A stretch of 7,482 nt of DNA from Candidatus Parcubacteria bacterium. Its GTDB lineage: Bacteria; Patescibacteriota; Minisyncoccia; Phycocordibacterales; SBAW01. This document shows, piece by piece, positions 6,323 to 7,482 of this stretch. The notes beneath the pieces were generated by a model that saw only the letters and a list, made by a program, of their open reading frames with translations, was not told the DNA's origin and ran no database searches. Location: assembly GCA_019661855.1 (NCBI GenBank), contig JAIFWM010000031.1:1-7482 (forward strand), given 5' to 3'. Each line of letters opens with the position of its first letter. The stretch's first letter is position 1. Both the position numbers and the translations under genes were made by a program.

Positions 6323-7482
6323 AATTAGTCATTGTTGAGTCTCCGGCAAAAGCGCGGACCATAGAAAAGTATTTAAAGGATGCAGACGACTCCGATAAAT
6401 TTGTCGTGCGCGCCTCAGTAGGTCATGTACGCGACCTCCCAAAGAGCAATAAAAAAGCAATCGACATTCCTGCAGGCTTTGTCCCCCACTACGAAGTAGT
6501 CCCAGGCAAGATGAAAATTATAGAAGAACTCCAGGCGCTTGTGGCTAAAGCAGATGAAGTTATTCTCGCGACCGACCCCGACCGCGAAGGTGAGGCTATA
6601 GCCTGGCATATAAAGGAAGAGCTTGGGTTAAAAAAACCCGACCGCATTGTTTTTCACGAAATTACTAAAGATGCTATTGCCGAGGCACTCGCACATCCTC
6701 GCAAAATTGATGAAAACTTGCGCTATGCCCAAGAGGCTCGTCGCGTGCTCGATCGCTTGGTAGGCTACGATCTTTCTGGCCTCATTTGGAAAAAGGTACG
6801 CTACGGCCTCTCTGCAGGTCGCGTACAGTCGCCTGCGCTGCGCATTATTATGGAGCGTGAGCGTGAAATTCGTGCCTTTAAACCCGAAACGTTTTGGGTA
6901 ATCAGTGCACAAACCGAAACACCACAAAAAGAGACACTTACTGTCACCTGTGTTGAAGAACCTCGCGACAAAAACCAAGTAGACAACATTATTGAAGCGG
7001 TTAAAAAAGACGGCCTCACTGTGACTGAAGTGAGCGAGAGCGAAATGAAGCGCACGCCGCGCCCACCCTTTACTACCTCAACTTTGCAACAAACTGCGAG
7101 CTCACGTTTAGGTTTTTCCCCTTCGCGAACTATGCAGGTAGCCCAGCGTCTCTACGAAGCAGGACATATAACCTACATGCGCACCGACTCAACTAACTTA
7201 GGTGCTGGCGCACGCACTGCCATGCTTGCGCATATTTCGAAAAAATTTGGCAATCAGTATGGTGCTCCACACACTTTTAAAACGCAGAGTAAAAACGCAC
7301 AGGAAGCACACGAGGCTATCCGCCCTACGCGCATTGACCGCGAGACTGTTGCGGGCACCCCTGAGCAAAAAAAACTCTACGAATTGATCTGGGCACGTGC
7401 GATAAGCTCGCAAATGGCTGACGCAAAATTGCTTAAGACTAAAATAATCTCTAACACCAAAGATTCTGAAGTTCCTGCATTT
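6319..7482 (+). CDS. topA: DNA topoisomerase I (type IA), N-terminal part (cut by right edge)
   Basis: The enzyme relaxes negative supercoils by cutting one DNA strand through a tyrosine. The 388 codons in the window start MKLVIVESPAKARTIEKYL, the TOPRIM opening with catalytic Glu7. The metal-binding motif TDPDREGEAIAW is at 85-96 (Asp86, Asp88, Glu90), SAGRVQSPALR at 165-175, the active-site Tyr286 in ITYMRTDS (284-291) with Arg288 beside it, and QEAHEAIRPT at 328-337 (His331). All the expected catalytic residues are present. The remaining core and any C-terminal zinc-finger domains lie beyond the edge. The ATG overlaps the permease stop as ATGA (6319-6322), so topA is translationally coupled to the pump genes and has no promoter of its own that I can see. 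No Shine-Dalgarno of quality precedes it (GGTAAG at 6305-6310 is weak). Confidence 0.97.
   Translation, partial: MKLVIVESPAKARTIEKYLKDADDSDKFVVRASVGHVRDLPKSNKKAIDIPAGFVPHYEVVPGKMKIIEELQALVAKADEVILATDPDREGEAIAWHIKEELGLKKPDRIVFHEITKDAIAEALAHPRKIDENLRYAQEARRVLDRLVGYDLSGLIWKKVRYGLSAGRVQSPALRIIMEREREIRAFKPETFWVISAQTETPQKETLTVTCVEEPRDKNQVDNIIEAVKKDGLTVTEVSESEMKRTPRPPFTTSTLQQTASSRLGFSPSRTMQVAQRLYEAGHITYMRTDSTNLGAGARTAMLAHISKKFGNQYGAPHTFKTQSKNAQEAHEAIRPTRIDRETVAGTPEQKKLYELIWARAISSQMADAKLLKTKIISNTKDSEVPAF

Noticed and set aside
6628..7055. Overlapping minus-strand ORFs opposite topA
   Set aside because: They lie entirely opposite conserved TopA motifs and show no family features.
1..7482. CRISPR arrays, tRNA genes, riboswitches, insertion sequences, toxin-antitoxin or defence genes
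   Set aside because: Looked for on both strands; the window is almost fully coding, the gaps are 9, 43, 90 and 2 bp, and none holds a repeat array, cloverleaf or aptamer-like fold.

Overview
The window looks like bacterial chromosome, most likely from a member of the Patescibacteria/Candidate Phyla Radiation, perhaps a Parcubacteria-type lineage. This placement is an inference. It rests on the short DprA without an N-terminal SAM-like domain, very compact gene spacing, mostly absent Shine-Dalgarno sequences, moderate base composition, and an RND transporter of the type found outside classical Gram-negatives. No in-frame UGA is needed in any gene, so the standard bacterial code fits and a UGA-recoded lineage is unlikely. 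No tRNA, rRNA, CRISPR array, insertion sequence or phage gene is visible.

Layout: (1) The left edge carries the first 76 codons of seryl-tRNA synthetase (serS) on the minus strand. (2) Only 9 bp away, dprA (natural-transformation RecA loader) starts on the plus strand. (3) After 43 bp comes a 142-residue basic protein of unknown function, with the only strong Shine-Dalgarno sequence in the window, closed by a textbook rho-independent terminator. (4) A consensus extended -10 promoter then starts an apparent operon: a membrane-anchored RND adaptor (HlyD/AcrA type), a 1032-residue RND permease (AcrB/SwrC superfamily, 2-bp gap), and topA (DNA topoisomerase I, 4-nt ATGA overlap), which runs off the right edge.

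How the genes fit together: adaptor and permease make an inner-membrane export pump driven by an ion gradient. No outer-membrane channel is encoded here. topA is translationally coupled to the pump. dprA and topA are direct neighbours in many bacteria (e.g. smf-topA in Bacillus subtilis), so the hypothetical gene and the pump cassette look like material placed inside that old pair. The most interesting signals are regulatory: the pump promoter predicts a leaderless mRNA starting at or next to the adaptor ATG, and the serS/dprA gap is so small that both genes probably also have little or no 5' leader. I see no convincing evidence of a wholly new system; the unknown 142-residue gene and the altered proton-relay residues of the permease are the best leads.
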